Shown here piece after piece: positions 40,801 to 50,440 of a stretch of DNA of 64,000 nucleotides. The notes under the pieces are model-generated. The model had not been told where the DNA came from, did not search any database, and saw only the letters and a program-made list of their open reading frames with translations. The first letter of the stretch is position 1. The number at the start of each line of letters is the position of its first letter. The position numbers and the translations under genes are program-made. Source of the stretch: Rhodococcoides fascians NBRC 12155 = LMG 3623 (lineage in GTDB: Bacteria > Actinomycetota > Actinomycetes > Mycobacteriales > Mycobacteriaceae); the NCBI RefSeq assembly GCF_001894785.1, contig NZ_BCWW01000001.1:310001-374000 (forward strand), written 5' to 3'.

Positions 40801-41234
40801 CGGGCCAGCCACAGTCCCGGCAACACCTCTTGATTCTGGCTGTGCACGAAGCCGAGTGACTCGTACAGGCGACGGGCCGGGGCATTGTCTCGCCCGGTAG
40901 CCACCAGCACACGTTCTCCGGCAATGCAATTCAGTGCCGCGGTAACCAAACCGCGACCGATGCCCTGACGATGTGCGTGTGGAGCCACCACCAGACGGTC
41001 GATCTCGGATCCGGACCACGCTGCGGCACCGAGGATTTCGTCCAGATCAAGCGCGACGAGCCAGTGGACCTGTGCTGCACACAGATCATCCACCGACTCG
41101 TGCAGTAGTGGGATGCGGTCGTCGCCGATGAGCTCGGCCTCGACCGCGTACGCACTCCTCTGTACCGCGAGGATTTTCTCGGCCGACAACCGATCCGTCG
41201 ACGGATCGACCTGCGCTATCTCAATACCGGCCAC
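40782..41234 (-). CDS. GNAT family N-acetyltransferase
   Basis: 150 residues from a GTG at 41234. Motif A is RLVVAPHAHRQGIGRGLVTAAL (R-x-x-G-I-G) and the C-terminal NAPARRLYESLGF is typical. It overlaps the aldo-keto reductase gene upstream by 14 bp, so the two are coupled. The acceptor is unknown. Confidence 0.85.
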   Translation of the reverse strand: MAGIEIAQVDPSTDRLSAEKILAVQRSAYAVEAELIGDDRIPLLHESVDDLCAAQVHWLVALDLDEILGAAAWSGSEIDRLVVAPHAHRQGIGRGLVTAALNCIAGERVLVATGRDNAPARRLYESLGFVHSQNQEVLPGLWLARYELNR

Positions 41235-42231
41235 CAGCGGGCTCGGGCAACGTGTCGAGTGCGGCGAGGTGCTCGGAGCTCAACGTGAGCGAGGCGGCAC
41301 CGGCGTTCTCGTCCAGACGTGAAGTGCGGCGAGTGCCGGGAATCGGCACCACGTGCTCTCCCTGCGCCAGCACCCATGCCAGGGCCACCTGCGCAGGCGT
41401 CGCACCGAGCTCGTCGGCGATGGCCGCGATGGCGTCGACGATGACGAGGTTCGCATCGAGGTTGTCGTGACTGAAACGCGGCAGTCGAGAGCGGAAATCA
41501 TCTGCAGCGGGTGCGGTTCCGCGGAAGTTGCCCGTCAGAAACCCTCGGCCCAGCGGCGAGAACGGCACGAAGGCGGCACCGTTGTCCTTCGTCCATGGCA
41601 ACGAGGTCGCCAGGTGGTCGCGTGTCCACAACGACAACTCCGACTGCACAGCGGATATCGGATGCACCCGCTGAGCCCGATCGAGCTGCTCGACGGTGAA
41701 CTCCGAAACACCCAGTGCGCGAACCTTTCCGGCCTGCACGGCCTCGGCCATCGCGCCGATGCTGTCTTCGACGTCGACCTCGGGATCGGGACGGTGCAGG
41801 TAATACAGATCGATGTGGTCGACGCCCAACCGTCGGAGCGAGTCGTCGATGGCAGACCGCAGATGCTCGGGCTTGCCGTTGGGGCCGGAAATGACCGGCT
41901 CTCCGGCGTCGCCGATGTGGGAGGTCAATCCGCCCTTGGTCGCGAGCACCACTTCGTCGCGTCGACTGCCGATGGCTGCGCCGACGACTTCCTCGTTGGT
42001 GAACGGTCCGTAAACATCGGCGGTGTCGATGAAGTTCACACCCAGGTCCAGGGCGTGCCCGATGACGCGATCGGGGGACTCCGTTCGGTCGTCTGCCTTG
42101 TATGCCCAGGTCATTCCCATGCAGCCCAAGCCGATGGCACCCACCTCGGGGCCGTCGTTCCAGAGTGTGCGGGCGGGAGTGGAGCCTGCGGAACGACCGA
42201 GGGGTGGCCAGGATACTGTGCGTTCGCTCAT
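41221..42231 (-). CDS. Aldo/keto reductase
   Basis: 336 residues from the ATG at 42231. (beta/alpha)8 AKR fold with catalytic Asp69, Tyr74 (FIDTADVYG), Lys in VVLATKGG and His in YYLHRPD. NADPH-binding end IPGTRRTSRLDENAGA. Reduces aldehydes or ketones; closest in pattern to the AKR13-type YakC/Tas-like proteins. Substrate unknown. Confidence 0.92.
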   Translation of the reverse strand: MSERTVSWPPLGRSAGSTPARTLWNDGPEVGAIGLGCMGMTWAYKADDRTESPDRVIGHALDLGVNFIDTADVYGPFTNEEVVGAAIGSRRDEVVLATKGGLTSHIGDAGEPVISGPNGKPEHLRSAIDDSLRRLGVDHIDLYYLHRPDPEVDVEDSIGAMAEAVQAGKVRALGVSEFTVEQLDRAQRVHPISAVQSELSLWTRDHLATSLPWTKDNGAAFVPFSPLGRGFLTGNFRGTAPAADDFRSRLPRFSHDNLDANLVIVDAIAAIADELGATPAQVALAWVLAQGEHVVPIPGTRRTSRLDENAGAASLTLSSEHLAALDTLPEPAGGRY

Positions 42232-42295
42232 GTACTCGACCATAGAGAAGTGAAAGCGTTGCCGCTTGGACTCACCGGGCGACTAGCATCGCCGC

Positions 42296-43207
42296 ATGGC
42301 ACTCCCGCACTCGAAGGTGTATTTCGGCGACAGACTGGTCGATGCGCAAGACGCGACACTCGGGGTCGCGACCTCGGCCGTCCTCTACGGCCTGAGTGTC
42401 TACACCGTGTTTCCGGTGCAGGTGGACGGAGATCGGCGCACCGCATTTCGGTTACTCGATCACTACCAGCGACTCGTCGAGTCCTGCAAGATCATCGGTA
42501 TCGACACGTTCGCGTCACAGTGGAGTTTCGAGCGGTTCATACAGGCGACACGCGACGTGATCGCCGCCAACGCCCCGACCGACGAGGTGTACGTGCGGGC
42601 AACCGTCCACGTCGACGAGTCCATTCCCGGAACGCGGGTCCGTGGCCTGCACACAACAGTGTCGATCTTCCTCTACGACGCCAATCCCATTGTCCCGCAG
42701 GACGGCATGCGGTTGAAGACAAGTGTCTGGCGTCGCATTCCCGACTACGCCATTCCCTCCCGCGCCAAGGTGAACGGTGCGTACGTCAATTCCGTTCTGG
42801 CGAAACAGGATGCGATCGACAGCGGTTTCGACGACTGCATCTTCCTCGACATCAACGGACACGTCTGCGAGCTCAGTGCCGCCAACATCTTCCTCGTCCG
42901 AAACGGAGTGCTCATCACGCCTGACGTCACCAGCGACATTCTCGATGGCATCAACCGTCGAACCATCCTGACCCTTGCGCGCGAAGAAGGAATGACGGTT
43001 CAGGAGCGCACCGTCGACCTCACCGAGCTGTACATCGCCGACGAGGTCTTCGTGTGTGGCACGTCGGCCGGGGTTGCCCCGGTTTACGAAATCGACGGCC
43101 GCGCAATAGGAATTAAGGAGTCGGGCCCGGTGACGCTCACTCTGCGGAAGCGTCACCAGGCTGCACTCACGAGCGACGAAGTGCACGGCTGGGTGACGAC
43201 CCTCTAG
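42296..43207 (+). CDS. Class IV PLP aminotransferase (IlvE/DAAT-like)
   Basis: 303 residues. PLP-Lys in SRAKVNGAYVNSVLAK (about 158-174; Lys in the A-K-V-N context), the GFDDCIFLDINGHVCELSAANIFLV strand region and the GINRRTILTLAREEG signature of fold-type IV enzymes. Probably a branched-chain or related amino-acid aminotransferase; it has features between IlvE and aminodeoxychorismate lyase, so exact substrate is open. Divergent from the AKR gene. Confidence 0.85.
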   Translation: MALPHSKVYFGDRLVDAQDATLGVATSAVLYGLSVYTVFPVQVDGDRRTAFRLLDHYQRLVESCKIIGIDTFASQWSFERFIQATRDVIAANAPTDEVYVRATVHVDESIPGTRVRGLHTTVSIFLYDANPIVPQDGMRLKTSVWRRIPDYAIPSRAKVNGAYVNSVLAKQDAIDSGFDDCIFLDINGHVCELSAANIFLVRNGVLITPDVTSDILDGINRRTILTLAREEGMTVQERTVDLTELYIADEVFVCGTSAGVAPVYEIDGRAIGIKESGPVTLTLRKRHQAALTSDEVHGWVTTL

Positions 43208-44356
43208 CTACGCCGGGCAGGTCGATGCCAGCCCGGCGATCAGGGCTTCGGATGCGGGTTCTAGCAGCGGATCGGTGCCCGGGGTCGGCGCGGCTGTGGT
43301 CCAGGCCAGTGACATCTGACGGTTGCCGTCGGGACTCGAGAACTGGAACGTGCGATATCCGAAACCGTTGCCGCGCTGGCCGAACACCAGCTCACCGGAC
43401 TCCGGATTGCAGGCGTCGCCTCCCCACAGCAATCCGAGGCCGTAGCCGGAGGGGCTGACCACCTGCATGTCGTCGACCATGTTGCGAGGTAGCAGTGTGC
43501 CGTCGAACAAAGCACGAAAGAACGTGTTCATGTCCTCTACCGTGGACACCACAGCAGCACCCGAGGACCAGATACTCGCGTCGTATTCGGTGACGTCGGT
43601 GTAGATCCCGTTCTCCAGCACGTAGCCGTGCAGTGCATCGCCGGCGATATCGGCGTCGGTGGGGTAAGTGGTGTCGGTCATCTGCAGAGGTTCGAAGATC
43701 CTGTCCCGCAACGACTGTCCGACGGGCCGCCCATCGAGATCGGCCACGATCCGCCCGAGTAGAACATAGTTGGTGTTCGAGTAGCTGAACTCCTGGCCCG
43801 GTTCACTTGTCCACGGCATGGCCGATGCCTGCGAGATCAGCTCATCATCGGTGACGGAATCATCGGCGCGAGAAGCGATCTGCTGCGCCGTATCGAGTCC
43901 GGTGAGGTAGTCGGGTATTCCGCTCGTATGGTCGAGCAGTTGTCGGACGGTGACGGACTTGGACAGCAGGCCCGGAAGGAGTTCGTCGACCCGCTGATCG
44001 AGCTGCAGTTTTCCCTCGTCGACGAGCTGCAGCACCACCGCCGCGACCATCGACTTGGTGACGCTTGCAATGCGCACCGGATTGTCGGCACCCGCCGGCT
44101 CGGTGCCATCACGCTCGACGAGTCCTGCTGCTCCCGACCAGGAATCCTCGCCGTCGCGCACCTGCGCGACGGCGGCGACGGACCCTGCATCGACCAGGGC
44201 GTCCAGAGCCGCCTGGACGTCGTCGGTCCTGATGCTCCCACTCGACGTCGTCGTAGAGGTCGCTTGCACGGCTGAGGGCTCGTCGGACGACGTGCATCCA
44301 CTGACCAGCAGGGCCGTCGAGACGGTGAGGGCGGCGAGGACTCGTAGCTTGCTCAT
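43208..44356 (-). CDS. Serine beta-lactamase/DD-peptidase-like lipoprotein
   Basis: 382 residues. Lipobox LLVSGC (Cys21) anchors it to the membrane outside. Class C/esterase EstB fold: Ser98-x-x-Lys101 (SVTK), YSNTN (Tyr of the Y-x-N motif, near 190), and a C-terminal HG-like FGQRGNGFGYR region. May be a DD-peptidase, esterase or weak beta-lactamase; the third motif is not a clean KTG. Ends adjacent to the aminotransferase stop. Confidence 0.88.
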   Translation of the reverse strand: MSKLRVLAALTVSTALLVSGCTSSDEPSAVQATSTTTSSGSIRTDDVQAALDALVDAGSVAAVAQVRDGEDSWSGAAGLVERDGTEPAGADNPVRIASVTKSMVAAVVLQLVDEGKLQLDQRVDELLPGLLSKSVTVRQLLDHTSGIPDYLTGLDTAQQIASRADDSVTDDELISQASAMPWTSEPGQEFSYSNTNYVLLGRIVADLDGRPVGQSLRDRIFEPLQMTDTTYPTDADIAGDALHGYVLENGIYTDVTEYDASIWSSGAAVVSTVEDMNTFFRALFDGTLLPRNMVDDMQVVSPSGYGLGLLWGGDACNPESGELVFGQRGNGFGYRTFQFSSPDGNRQMSLAWTTAAPTPGTDPLLEPASEALIAGLASTCPA

Positions 44357-44421
44357 GGATTCGACACTAACGTCCCGAATCGGACAATTTCAGTGTCAAA
44401 TGTCAGTGATCGCGATGCCGG

Positions 44422-45925
<1,504 letters not shown>

Positions 45926-45950
45926 CACCGACGTCGTACAAGACGCAACA

Positions 45951-45980
45951 GAAAGGGACGGCACCGCGGCCGTCCCTTTC
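45951..45980. terminator. Bidirectional hairpin terminator
   Basis: A perfect 12-bp stem GAAAGGGACGGC / GCCGTCCCTTTC with a 6-nt loop, followed by TTC, between the hydrolase and the opposing rraA-like gene. Confidence 0.88.
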
Positions 45981-45988
45981 GCGTCGGA

Positions 45989-46468
45989 TCAGACCGCGAC
46001 CACTCCATCGTGATCGCTGTAGACGATCTCGCCGGGGGTGAAGGTGACGCCGCCGAAGGTCACCGGCACGTTCTTCTCGCCTGATCCCGTCTGCGTGCTC
46101 TTGCGTGGGTTCGTCCCCAATGCCTTGACGCCGATGTCGAGGGTGCGCAGAATCGCCGAGTCCCGCACAGCGCCGTTGACGATGACGCCTGCCCAGCCGT
46201 TGTCGACACCCCGCCCGGCGATGATGTCGCCGACCAGCGCGGTGTAAATGCTGGCGTCGCCGTCGACCACGAGAACGCCGCCGTTGCCGGGCTCGCTCAA
46301 CGTCTGCTTGACCAGCAAGTTGTCCTGGAAGCAGCGGATGGTGGTGATGGGTCCGGCGAACTCGGTGTGCTTGCCGAACTGGATGAACTGGGTGTCGCAG
46401 CTGCGGATGTCGGGACCGATCTCGTCGGCCAGATCAGCGGTTGCTTTGAATTCCACAGGTGAAGTCAT
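45989..46468 (-). CDS. rraA: RraA-family protein
   Basis: 159 residues, full RraA length. Contains [43 protein letters not shown] and [15 protein letters not shown], the RraA/4-hydroxy-4-methyl-2-oxoglutarate aldolase family core (Gly-x-x-Asp metal/pyruvate site). In proteobacteria it inhibits RNase E; actinobacterial members more often act as aldolases or oxaloacetate decarboxylases. Which applies here is unknown. Confidence 0.9.
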   Translation of the reverse strand: MTSPVEFKATADLADEIGPDIRSCDTQFIQFGKHTEFAGPITTIRCFQDNLLVKQTLSEPGNGGVLVVDGDASIYTALVGDIIAGRGVDNGWAGVIVNGAVRDSAILRTLDIGVKALGTNPRKSTQTGSGEKNVPVTFGGVTFTPGEIVYSDHDGVVAV

Positions 46469-46492
46469 GCGCAGAAGACTAACGTCCGATCG

Positions 46493-46876
46493 TCAGCCGC
46501 GGCCGTGACGTCGCTCGTAGTCGTCCCGGGTGCGGTCGACGCGGGTCTGCGCCTTGGCGTTGATCAACTGGGGATCGAGGCCGTGAATGAGCAACCGGTG
46601 CCGCCGATAGACGTTCATCAGCGCTATCGCGAAGTACACCAGCGGAATGAACAGCAACGCCATCATCGCCAGCGACATCCACAGTGGGCCGGGAATCAGC
46701 AGGAACAGCAGCAGCAACGGGATGACGGGGACCGTGAATCGGGCCAGGTAGCGCACCTGGGCACCGTTGCCGACGAGGTCGTTTCGGACCCAATCCTGCA
46801 TCGACGGGGGCAGGACCCGACCGAACGAGTACCCCAAAAATTGCGCAGGACTGGGCTTCGTACGTTCGGTCGTCAT
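46493..46876 (-). CDS. DUF5313 membrane protein
   Basis: 127 residues with two adjacent membrane helices (about 45-65 and 70-90), a conserved N-terminal PSPAQFLGYSFGRVLPPSMQDWVRNDL and a basic tail HRLLIHGLDP. This matches the mycobacterial/rhodococcal DUF5313 family of unknown role. It precedes rraA on the same strand by 24 bp. Confidence 0.8.
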   Translation of the reverse strand: MTTERTKPSPAQFLGYSFGRVLPPSMQDWVRNDLVGNGAQVRYLARFTVPVIPLLLLFLLIPGPLWMSLAMMALLFIPLVYFAIALMNVYRRHRLLIHGLDPQLINAKAQTRVDRTRDDYERRHGRG

Positions 46877-46991
46877 CGCGCCATGCTAGTCCTACATCAG
46901 TTGGTACAAGTAACCGTTGACTGCGAATATTCTCATATGTGACGATAGCGTCAGTTCGGACCGGGTGGTGTCGACGACAAGGACGTAGACC

Positions 46992-48023
46992 GTGATCGAC
47001 CGCAGAACCTTGCTCGGCGCGCTCGGTGCAGCCACGCTCTCGGGCGTCGCCCTGTCCGCAGCGACCGCGTCGGCGTCACCGACGCCTGCCGCCGGGGGAG
47101 TAGTGGACGTCCACTCGCACATGGTCCCCGACTTCTACCTGCGCGAAGCACTCGCGTCCGGCATCGTCTTTCCCGACGGCATGCCGAAGTGGCCGTCCTG
47201 GTCGGTGACCGAGCATCTGCAGATGATGGACCGGTGTGGGATCGACAGTGCGATCCTGTCCGTGTCGAGCCCTGGGGTGCACTTCGGGGACGACGGTAAG
47301 GCTGCCGATCTGGCCCGACGGGTCAATGACTTCGGAGTCGGAGTTGTCCAGGGTCAGCCACGCCTCGGATTCTTTGCGTCGCTGCCCCTTCCGAACGTCG
47401 TCGACTCGACGGTCGAGGCCATTCGGGCTCTCGATCAGCTCGGTGCCGACGGGGTCACCGTGATGTCGAACGCCGGCGGCATGTATCTCGGCAACGCCAT
47501 GCTTACGCCGTTGCTCGCGGCGCTCGATGCACGTTCGGCGGTGGTCTTCGTGCATCCCACCTCACCGCCGAATGCAGCTGCGGTAGAGCTCGGTAGGCCC
47601 GCTCCGATGGTCGAATTCCTTTTCGACACAGCACGAACCGTCGTCGACCTGATTCTGCTGGGCGTGGTCGATCGGTTCCCTCGCATCCGTTGGGTGTTCA
47701 CTCATGGCGGCGGAGTACTGCCGCTGTTGGCGGATCGGGTCGACTTCTTCCGGACGCAGGTCGGTCTCGGTACCCCGTCGACGCCGAATGTATTGCAGCG
47801 CATGTGGTTCGACCTCGCCGGTACGCCGGTTCCGAGGCAGTTGCCGGCATTGCTGTCGGCGGTCGGGCCCGATCGTCTGGTGTACGGCAGCGACTACTGC
47901 TTCACGCCGATCGCCGCTGTGCAAGAACAACTGCGATCGCTCGACGCGGGAGCCGCGGACGGTGGGCTGGAGAACTGGCGCGCCGTAACATCCGACAATG
48001 CCCGCAGTCTGTTGAGTGTCTGA
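46992..48023 (+). CDS. Tat-exported amidohydrolase (ACMSD-like)
   Basis: 343 residues. N-terminus DRRTLLGALGAATLSGVAL fits a twin-arginine signal, so the enzyme is likely exported folded. TIM-barrel metal hydrolase signatures: VDVHSHMVP (H-x-H), FVHPTSPP, WVFTHGGGVLPLLADRVD and YGSDYCFTP (metal Asp), the amidohydrolase-2/ACMSD pattern of decarboxylases and hydrolases. GTG start. The substrate is unknown. Confidence 0.88.
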   Translation: MIDRRTLLGALGAATLSGVALSAATASASPTPAAGGVVDVHSHMVPDFYLREALASGIVFPDGMPKWPSWSVTEHLQMMDRCGIDSAILSVSSPGVHFGDDGKAADLARRVNDFGVGVVQGQPRLGFFASLPLPNVVDSTVEAIRALDQLGADGVTVMSNAGGMYLGNAMLTPLLAALDARSAVVFVHPTSPPNAAAVELGRPAPMVEFLFDTARTVVDLILLGVVDRFPRIRWVFTHGGGVLPLLADRVDFFRTQVGLGTPSTPNVLQRMWFDLAGTPVPRQLPALLSAVGPDRLVYGSDYCFTPIAAVQEQLRSLDAGAADGGLENWRAVTSDNARSLLSV

Positions 48024-48106
48024 TCCGTACGGGAGTTCGATGAAAGCGAAAGCACTACAACCGTTCTCAGAGCACTGGGATTGGCAGATGAATGCCGCCT
48101 GCCGCT

Positions 48107-48134
48107 CGCGTCAGCCCTGAAGAGCAGCGTTCGC
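48107..48134. repeat. Duplicated tail of the tipA-like gene, copy 1
   Basis: 28 bp, 26 identical to 48212-48239, which contains the stop and last codons (ANAARQG) of the adjacent regulator gene. Direct repeat with a 105-bp offset enclosing the terminator hairpin. Confidence 0.75.
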
Positions 48135-48154
48135 CCGGACATCTACGCCCCGGG

Positions 48155-48192
48155 TCGGAATCCGCACCCCCTGCAGGAGGCGCGGATTCCGA
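48155..48192 (-). terminator. Hairpin terminator of the tipA-like gene
   Basis: A perfect 11-bp stem TCGGAATCCGC / GCGGATTCCGA with a 16-nt loop. Placed 24 bp past the minus-strand stop and facing the opposing amidohydrolase gene, so it may serve both. Confidence 0.75.
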
Positions 48193-48211
48193 AAAGGGGT
48201 GCAGATCGAGA

Positions 48212-48239
48212 CGCGTCAGCCCTGACGAGCGGCGTTCGC
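48212..48239. repeat. Duplicated tail of the tipA-like gene, copy 2 (genic)
   Basis: Genic partner of 48107-48134, spanning the last codons and stop of the MerR/TipA-like gene. Confidence 0.75.
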
Positions 48240-49022
48240 GACGATAACGTCGCGAAGGTACTGCGCCAAACCGTCGGCGATATCGTTGTAGTGCTTGGCA
48301 AATCGCTCGTCGGCGATGTACATCTCCGCCAGGTTCACCTGCATCTCGTAACCGCAGTCGTAGTACCGCTCGATCGACGCCCGATGACGTTCGGCCAGTA
48401 CCCCGGCTTCGGGGGAATCCGGCGACACACCCCGCTGCATCGCGGCAGCGAGATTGGCTTCGAGGAGGTCCGTCTCTTCCTTGACGGCCTTCCAATCGTC
48501 CTTGGTGAACGACGCCGTCCGCTGCTGAGACTGCTTCCACTCGTCGGTTTCGCCCCAGCGCTGCTCGGCCTCCTCGGCGTATTCCTCGCCGGGCCAGTTG
48601 TCGCCGAAGATCTCTCGCTGCTCCTCGGGAGTCAATTGCATACCCATCTTCTTCGCCTCCATCATCTTGTCCACGGCCGCAGCCATTGCGTGCAAGTGAT
48701 CGATCCGCTCGCCGAGCAGGTCGCGCTGCCGCCGTAGATGCGCCATCGCGTCGACGGCCGGGTCGTCGAGCAACGCTGCAATGACCTCGAGCGGGAACCC
48801 GAGCTCGCGGTAGGTCAATACCTGATGCAGCCGTTCGACATCGGCCGATGAATACGTCCGATAGCCCTTGGGAGTTCTCCCCGACGGCACCACCAACGCG
48901 ATCTCGTCGTAGTGATGCAGCGTTCTGACGCTGACACCCACCAACTTCGAGACCGCGCCGACCTGCATGCCGACCTGGACGTCAACCGAACTGTTCGCGG
49001 ACGAATCACTCACGAAGGACAC
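48216..49022 (-). CDS. MerR-family regulator with TipAS-type domain
   Basis: 268 residues from a GTG at 49022 with GGGAGG 7 nt upstream; GTG 49013 or ATG 48968 are alternatives. MerR wing: MQVGAVSKLVGVSVRTLHHYDEIALVVPSGRTPKGYRTYS. Coiled coil at about 90-130, then a TipAS antibiotic-recognition domain (LTPEEQREIFGDNWPGEEYAEEAEQRWGETDEWKQSQQRT..., with ERYYDCGYEMQVNLAEMYIADERFAKHYND). TipA-type proteins bind thiopeptides and similar drugs and activate their own gene. Promoter with 19-bp spacer lies directly upstream. Confidence 0.92.
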   Translation of the reverse strand: MSFVSDSSANSSVDVQVGMQVGAVSKLVGVSVRTLHHYDEIALVVPSGRTPKGYRTYSSADVERLHQVLTYRELGFPLEVIAALLDDPAVDAMAHLRRQRDLLGERIDHLHAMAAAVDKMMEAKKMGMQLTPEEQREIFGDNWPGEEYAEEAEQRWGETDEWKQSQQRTASFTKDDWKAVKEETDLLEANLAAAMQRGVSPDSPEAGVLAERHRASIERYYDCGYEMQVNLAEMYIADERFAKHYNDIADGLAQYLRDVIVANAARQG

Positions 49023-49051
49023 TGTGCTGCCTCCCGTGGCGTGAGGGTCAA
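49021..49051 (-). promoter_or_regulatory. MerR-type promoter of the tipA-like gene
   Basis: -35 TTGACC (49046-49051), 19-bp spacer, -10 CACAGT (49021-49026), with CCTC...GAGG half-sites inside the spacer. Same layout and same TTGACCCTCAC start as the promoter at 29240. Confidence 0.65.
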
Positions 49052-49078
49052 GACGAAAAAACGATTCGTTGTGGACCT

Positions 49079-50284
49079 CTAGCGAATCACACGTTCGCAA
49101 CCCGAGGTCGGCACACCGGCCAGGCGTTGCGCCAACCAATCGTAGGCACCGGGACGGCCGTTGGTCTGGGCCAGTGAATGGTCGCCGGGCACCTCTTCCA
49201 GATGTACCGACGCTCCTGCTGCACACCACTGATCCTGCACGGCCTCGGCACCTTCTTTGGGAATGAGGAAGTCCTGCAGGCCCTGGTAGATGTACACCGG
49301 CGCGTCCGGCTTCGTCTGGCCCATGCGGTTTTCCTCGACGACGGCCGTGGTGATCGGATGCGCGAAGACGTCCGGGACGTTGCAGAGATTTCGCTGGTCC
49401 AACAGCAGTAGTCCGCTGTAGGACAACACATCCACGCATTGATCCTTCTGTGCCAGCGCCAGTCGCTTGCCGTTGTCGTTGGCGAGCTGCCGCATCTCCG
49501 GGTACTCCCGGGACAGTCCGATCGTCGCCGCAGTGAACAAGCCCGATCCGATCTGGCCGTTGAGCGACGTCTGCAGAATCTTGTAATCGGTCGGCGGGCC
49601 GCCGAACGCGACTCCGGCGATGTTCAGCTCGGGTGCGTACTCGGGGGCCAACTGGGCCGCCCAGCCCGAGGCGATCGCACCGCCGGAATATCCGGTGATG
49701 CCGATGGGTGCATCCGCGCTCACGCCTGCAGTCCGGGAGGCACGCAGACCGTCGAGCACGGTGTGCCCCGACACGAGACCGGCCGAATATGCCTGACGCG
49801 GCCCCTGATAGTCCGTCATCACCACGGTGTAACCGCGGCCGAGGAGGATCCGGACCTGATCGACCTCTTTGTTGTTGCCCCGCGGGAGGGTGTACGACGG
49901 CGCGCATTTGTTGCCGAGTGAATCCGTCGCCTCGTTGTATGCGATGACGGGGCGATCTCCACCCCCGGTCCACGGCGCAGTGGGAGTCAGCACCGTCGTC
50001 GCCGCTGCGATGGGACGATTCTTCGAATCGGTGGAGCGGAAGAGCAATTGGACGCACGAGGCCTCGGGCGTCACCGCGACATCGCGTCGAGCGAGGACAG
50101 TGCCGGGCACGAGATTCTCGTATCCCGCCGGCGGATCGAACCACGGATCGCCGAGTGACGTGGGGAGATACGCAGCCGGATCGCTCGGTGGAGCAATGAA
50201 ATCTTGTACCGGATCTGCCTGCGCAGACCCCGCGAATGCCACCATCAGTGCTGCTGCTCCGGCCAGAACTAGTGCCTTGCGCAT
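49079..50284 (-). CDS. Secretory lipase (LIP family)
   Basis: 401 residues from the ATG at 50284. Signal peptide (1-22, ending GSAQA). Alpha/beta hydrolase of the secretory-lipase family: nucleophile GYSGG (Ser200), Asp in GLQDFLIP and His in PGDHSLAQ. Known members are secreted triacylglycerol lipases of fungi and mycolate actinobacteria. Upstream of the TipA-like regulator on the same strand but 57 bp away with its own leader. Confidence 0.9.
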   Translation of the reverse strand: MRKALVLAGAAALMVAFAGSAQADPVQDFIAPPSDPAAYLPTSLGDPWFDPPAGYENLVPGTVLARRDVAVTPEASCVQLLFRSTDSKNRPIAAATTVLTPTAPWTGGGDRPVIAYNEATDSLGNKCAPSYTLPRGNNKEVDQVRILLGRGYTVVMTDYQGPRQAYSAGLVSGHTVLDGLRASRTAGVSADAPIGITGYSGGAIASGWAAQLAPEYAPELNIAGVAFGGPPTDYKILQTSLNGQIGSGLFTAATIGLSREYPEMRQLANDNGKRLALAQKDQCVDVLSYSGLLLLDQRNLCNVPDVFAHPITTAVVEENRMGQTKPDAPVYIYQGLQDFLIPKEGAEAVQDQWCAAGASVHLEEVPGDHSLAQTNGRPGAYDWLAQRLAGVPTSGCERVIR

Positions 50285-50440
50285 GGATTCCCCACCCTGT
50301 TGCTTCCGAACGCCCCGACGTCGGAGTAGACCACCGCCCATCGTGCCACAGGGCCAGGGAACATCGGCCCTGTGAACTGAGCCGAAGACCAGGTAGGTTG
50401 TCTGTTACTCCGAACACTACTCATCAGTAGGGATGCAAAA

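Noticed and set aside
41353..42924. A 523-codon plus-strand frame across the aldo-keto reductase and into the aminotransferase
   Set aside because: Antisense to clear AKR motifs on the minus strand, and out of frame with the class IV aminotransferase that begins at 42296.
48216..50417. One 733-codon frame fusing the tipA-like regulator with an upstream stretch
   Set aside because: The upstream part is antisense-frame noise over the lipase gene, whose signal peptide and GYSGG motif are in another frame of the same strand.
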